This document shows positions 13,632-16,736 of a DNA stretch of 16,736 nt, one piece after another. Each line of letters opens with the position of its first letter. The stretch's first letter is position 1. Under the pieces are notes generated by a model. The model was not told the DNA's origin. It worked only from the letters and a program-made list of their open reading frames with translations, and searched no databases. Both the position numbers and the translations under genes were made by a program. This DNA comes from Candidatus Peregrinibacteria bacterium CG_4_9_14_0_2_um_filter_41_14 (GTDB lineage: Bacteria > Patescibacteriota > Gracilibacteria > UBA1369 > UM-FILTER-41-14): assembly GCA_002788755.1 (NCBI GenBank), contig PFRW01000054.1, positions 1 to 16,736 of the forward strand, in the 5' to 3' direction.

Positions 13632-15356
13632 CTAAATCTGCTCCACCAACTCCTCAAACCGACTAAAAATCGGCCCATAAAAATCCTGAGTCATATCCAA
13701 TCCGGCTTTCTTCAACAAATTAAGTGGATAATCACTACCGCCGCTCTTTAATAAATTTAAATAACGATCGGCATCACCACTCAAAATATGCTCGGCAAAA
13801 TTGTAAGCCGCCGCAATTCCGGTCGCATATTGATAAACATAAAAATCATAATAAAAATGCGGAATCCGCGCCCATTCAAACTTAATATAAGCATCAGCAC
13901 TCATGGTAGGGCCATAATATAATTTATTCATTGCCTCATATTGATCACACAAAAAATCCTTCGTAATCGGCACACCTTTAGCAACCGTTTCATGCAACAT
14001 CAACTCAAATTCCGCAAACATTGTTTGTCTAAAAAACGTGGCCCTAATGGTATCAATTTCATGATGCAACACCGCCAAACGTCGATCACCTTCCCAAGTT
14101 TTTAATAAATGATCAGTCAACAAACGCTCATTAACAGTTGATGCAATTTCCGCCGTAAAAATCGGATAATTTGCCAAACTATACGGCTGATTTTGGTTAG
14201 CCAAATAACTATGCATCGAATGTCCAGCCTCATGCATCAGCGTAAATACATCATTTAACGTCCCATCAAAGTTCATCAAAATATACGGCCACGAATCATA
14301 ACACCCGCTCGAAAAAGCCCCGCTGCGCTTCCCCTTGGTTTCATATTTGTCTACCCAACCGCCACGTAAACCTTCCTCCAAGACTTTTACGTAGTCGTCA
14401 CCCAGCGGCTTCGCCGCCTCCACACACAACTCAATCGCCTCATCAAAACTAAATTTTAACTCCACACCCATTACCGGCACCCGCAAATCCCACATCCTAA
14501 TCTCATCCAAATCCAATAACGACTTCCGTTTTTCCACATACTTATAAACCACATCCAAACGCTTATGAACCTGCTTAATCAAATTATGATAAACCTCAAC
14601 ATCAACGTTCTTGCCGTGTAAAGCCGCAGCAGCGGCCGACTCATAGTTGCGGACCTCCCGCAAAAAATCATGTTGTTTAACCACAGCCCCAAGCACCTCA
14701 GTCAACGTATGAATATGTCCTTCGTACTCCTTATAAACAGCCTCAAACGCCGCCTGTCGCACACCACGATCCTGCTTCTCCAACAAAGTTGAGTAATTAC
14801 CGTGTGTAACCGCAACTTCCGCTCCAGTCTCATCTTTTACCTTACCAAAATGCGCATCCACATTATCAAAGTTACTAAAAATATTATAAGGATCATCCCA
14901 CAACATACCGGCACGAGCCAATAACGCCTCTTCCTTTTTAGACAATACATGCGGTTTTTCACGCTTAACCTGCTTTAACTGCATCACAAAGTCACTAAAT
15001 TGTTGATCGGCAATCAGAGTATCCAAAAATTCATCTTCCAACTTCACCAATTCCGGATCAATAAAAGAAACCGCTTGCCCAAAATCGTTCCACAACTTTT
15101 GCACACGTTTTAAACAAATACTTGTCGCCTCATCACTAATATCCTCACTATCTTTTAAATTTGCCCAAACATAAACTTTTTCCAACAACCTTGCCACTTC
15201 ACTAATCTTTGTCAAACAAGCCAAAATAACATCGGCCGTCTTCAACTGTTCTTTATATTCCACTAACGATGGTAACTCGGCAGCCACCTTATTAAAATCA
15301 ACTTCCCAAGCAGACACATCTTTATACATAGGGGATAAATCCCATTTATTTTTCAT
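13632..15356 (-). CDS. pepF: Oligoendopeptidase F (M3B metallopeptidase)
   Basis: This 574-residue zinc peptidase hydrolyses oligopeptides in the cytoplasm. The active site HEAGHSMHSY has His375, Glu376 and His379 (from the chosen ATG), and the third zinc ligand is Glu403 in FTAEIASTVNE, the spacing usual for M3. Other M3B landmarks are the opening WDLSPMYKD, FSSGCYDSWPYILMNFDGTLNDVFTLMHE before the active site, and the late FYYDFYVYQYATGIAAA. An in-frame TTG lies six codons upstream (15374), but it sits in the T-tract of the upstream gene's terminator, so ATG at 15356, beginning MKNKWDLSPMY, is preferred. The length is close to the family's 600. No Shine-Dalgarno is seen. Its stop abuts the adenosyltransferase stop. 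Confidence 0.95.
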   Translation of the reverse strand: MKNKWDLSPMYKDVSAWEVDFNKVAAELPSLVEYKEQLKTADVILACLTKISEVARLLEKVYVWANLKDSEDISDEATSICLKRVQKLWNDFGQAVSFIDPELVKLEDEFLDTLIADQQFSDFVMQLKQVKREKPHVLSKKEEALLARAGMLWDDPYNIFSNFDNVDAHFGKVKDETGAEVAVTHGNYSTLLEKQDRGVRQAAFEAVYKEYEGHIHTLTEVLGAVVKQHDFLREVRNYESAAAAALHGKNVDVEVYHNLIKQVHKRLDVVYKYVEKRKSLLDLDEIRMWDLRVPVMGVELKFSFDEAIELCVEAAKPLGDDYVKVLEEGLRGGWVDKYETKGKRSGAFSSGCYDSWPYILMNFDGTLNDVFTLMHEAGHSMHSYLANQNQPYSLANYPIFTAEIASTVNERLLTDHLLKTWEGDRRLAVLHHEIDTIRATFFRQTMFAEFELMLHETVAKGVPITKDFLCDQYEAMNKLYYGPTMSADAYIKFEWARIPHFYYDFYVYQYATGIAAAYNFAEHILSGDADRYLNLLKSGGSDYPLNLLKKAGLDMTQDFYGPIFSRFEELVEQI

Positions 15357-15372
15357 ATATATCTTGTTAATC

Positions 15373-15407
15373 AAAAAAGCCCAGTCATTCTAACAAATGA
15401 CCGGACC
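15373..15407 (-). terminator. Intrinsic terminator after the SLH protein gene
   Basis: On the minus strand a 12-bp stem (arms 15407-15396 and 15389-15378, including a few G-U pairs) closes a 6-base loop. It is followed by a run of six T's (15378-15373; the first also closes the stem). It begins about 20 bases after the SLH gene stop and separates that gene from pepF. Confidence 0.8.
15387..15395 (-). promoter_or_regulatory. Possible extended -10 for pepF inside the terminator hairpin
   Basis: TGTTAGAAT on the minus strand matches the extended -10 form seen before pilB (TGTTATAAT) and the small exported protein gene (TGTTACAAT). It would give a leader of about 24 bases to the pepF ATG. There is no good -35, and the site overlaps the loop and arm of the upstream terminator, so support is weak. 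Confidence 0.3.
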
Positions 15408-15428
15408 AAATGCTAATTAACTATTTAA

Positions 15429-16736
15429 TTAGAACTCAATAATATTTCGTAAATGTGTTTCGTAAATCAATTCAATAATCTCGCCACGTGTAATCGCTTC
15501 TTCCGGTTTAAAATAACCTTTTGGCGCACTACCTGTTAAATACTTTGTCCCAAAATGTCTTTGTGCAAAATCACTAAGGTCAAAATATCGAACCGCCCAA
15601 TCAGCATATGGTAAATACCAACGATTCACACTTTGCAAAGTCACATCCGCAAACGGACGTCGACTTACATTATACTCCAAGAAAAAATTGGCACGCCCCT
15701 CACGTCTAACCATTTCCAGAAACGCCTTATAAAACTCAGCACGCTTCATTACCTGATAAGGACGGAAAGTTCCATCCGGATAACCGTTAATCGCACCAAT
15801 AGCTACAGCTTGGCGTAAATAGGGAATATACCATTCTCCTTCATTAATATCATAAAAGGGCACCGGATAATTAGAAGTCGCAGTAACATCTACAGCACGT
15901 AACATAACAGCAACCGCTTCCGCTCTAATTAAAGATTCATTCGGACGTAAAGTTTTATTGTATCCACCGGTATCACCGGTAAAAATTCCTTGCTCAAAAG
16001 CATATGAAACCGCCTCACAAAACTCTGTTCCCGGTTGTACATCTACAAAACCGGCACATCCATAACCAGTCGGAGGTTGTGGATTTGAACCGCTAATCAA
16101 AATTTCATAATTATCTGTATCGTACTTAATAGGTGAAGAGGTTGTATCCGCACGCAATTCAAATCGATAACGAGTATTTGGATTTAACGCGTTTTGCAAA
16201 ACAAAAGTATAATTTTGTGCAGTTGTATGAGCGCTAAAAAACCGATCCGTAAACACACGAGTAATCAAAGTATTGTTCATATCGTAAACCTTCAAATCAA
16301 CATTAGCAGCTTGACTCAAAGCAAAACGAACATCAACAGAAGCAACCGGCTGATTAAAGTACAAATTAGGTGAAGCAATCACCGTAAAGTCCCTAATCAA
16401 ATTTTCATCAACACCACTAGTTACAACATTTCTTGTCTTACCATCTAAACGAACAGAATAAGTACGGCTACTATCGGTAGCATCTGTCCTCACCATAAAA
16501 TAATCCGAATAAGTTTGATTAACCTGAGTCGGTCTAAACGCAAACTCAAATTTAACGCTACCATTAGCCGGAATTTGCTGAGTAGAGTTTACAATTCGAT
16601 ATGCAAAAATACTGTTTGGCACATCAATAACACTAAAATTAACAGGTACATTATAATAATTATAAAGCATCACCGATTGCGTATAACCAGTATCCGTATT
16701 GGCATCGATCGTACCAAAATCCACAGTAGATCGGCT
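15429..16736 (-). CDS. Surface protein with ASH-like Ig domain, second beta domain and three SLH repeats (partial, N-terminus off right edge)
   Basis: The last 435 residues are visible. The frame is open to base 16736, so the GTG at 16724 is an internal Val and not the start. Numbering from that Val: residues 1-96 (VDFGTIDANT ... FAFRPTQ ... VRLDGK) match ASH/SPD-2/Hydin-type Ig domains. Residues 110-212 form another beta-sandwich with VDLKVYDMNNTLI and RYRFELRA, like FlgD-type Ig modules. Residues 224-280, 288-340 and 356-424 are three SLH domains, with F.D......(Y/F)..A and the C-terminal RAE, RAE and RGE versions of the TRAE motif. SLH triplets bind pyruvylated secondary cell wall polymer and hold proteins on the cell surface. 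Cys223 and Cys236 flank the first SLH start. A strong terminator follows. Role beyond surface anchoring is unknown. Confidence 0.88.
   Translation of the reverse strand, partial: SRSTVDFGTIDANTDTGYTQSVMLYNYYNVPVNFSVIDVPNSIFAYRIVNSTQQIPANGSVKFEFAFRPTQVNQTYSDYFMVRTDATDSSRTYSVRLDGKTRNVVTSGVDENLIRDFTVIASPNLYFNQPVASVDVRFALSQAANVDLKVYDMNNTLITRVFTDRFFSAHTTAQNYTFVLQNALNPNTRYRFELRADTTSSPIKYDTDNYEILISGSNPQPPTGYGCAGFVDVQPGTEFCEAVSYAFEQGIFTGDTGGYNKTLRPNESLIRAEAVAVMLRAVDVTATSNYPVPFYDINEGEWYIPYLRQAVAIGAINGYPDGTFRPYQVMKRAEFYKAFLEMVRREGRANFFLEYNVSRRPFADVTLQSVNRWYLPYADWAVRYFDLSDFAQRHFGTKYLTGSAPKGYFKPEEAITRGEIIELIYETHLRNIIEF

Noticed and set aside
15357..15374. TTG at 15374 as the pepF start
   Set aside because: It falls in the T-tract of the SLH gene terminator. 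ATG at 15356 begins the conserved MKNKWDLSPMY N-terminus.
16722..16724. GTG at 16724 as the start of the SLH protein
   Set aside because: The frame stays open to the window end, and the codon lies inside the first strand of an Ig-like domain (TVDFGTI), so it is an internal valine of a truncated gene.

Overview
The window looks like part of the chromosome of a low-GC, small-genome bacterium, most likely of the Candidate Phyla Radiation (Patescibacteria). This is inferred from gene content: a type IV pilus cluster with large divergent prepilin-like proteins, a MurJ flippase, O-antigen-ligase-family membrane proteins, an SLH-domain surface protein and compact gene spacing. Almost no start codon has a Shine-Dalgarno sequence. 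The code appears standard: TGA ends the rhodanese gene in a 4-base ATGA overlap with murJ, which argues against the UGA=Gly code of Gracilibacteria/Absconditabacteria. I cannot name a phylum or species. The + strand is C-rich and G-poor throughout, whichever way the genes run, as expected of a lagging strand.

Positions 1-5228 (minus strand) are a type IV pilus operon in the order pilB, pilC, pseudopilin, prepilin-like giant, with gaps of 1-17 bp. The last gene is open to the left edge. It is the most unusual item here: a class III prepilin N-terminus joined to a tandem array of 39-residue YCF48/BNR-like beta-propeller repeats, interrupted by a separate beta-rich domain. A TTGTGA-17-TATAAT promoter drives pilB.

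Positions 5366-7619 (plus) form a tight trio: a single-domain response regulator, a small rhodanese and the lipid II flippase MurJ. It converges with, and overlaps by 15 bp, a minus-strand protein with the architecture of prephenate dehydratase plus ACT, but whose catalytic TRF motif is not visible. Divergent from that lies a canonical shikimate dehydrogenase (aroE), so the two form an aromatic amino acid neighbourhood.

Positions 9250-9771 (plus) encode a small exported, anchored protein with a duplicated helical motif. A bidirectional terminator follows. Positions 9821-13025 (minus) hold two O-antigen-ligase/Wzy-like membrane proteins in tandem, the downstream one with a C-terminal TPR-like region.

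Positions 13113-13631 (plus) encode a PduO-type cobalamin adenosyltransferase. Its stop codon abuts that of the convergent oligoendopeptidase F (13632-15356, minus). A strong terminator separates pepF from a right-edge-truncated surface protein (minus) with an ASH-like Ig domain, a second beta domain and three SLH repeats.

Much of the window concerns the cell envelope: pili, lipid-linked precursor flipping, glycan polymerisation or ligation, and S-layer-type anchoring. No tRNA, rRNA, CRISPR or insertion sequence was seen.
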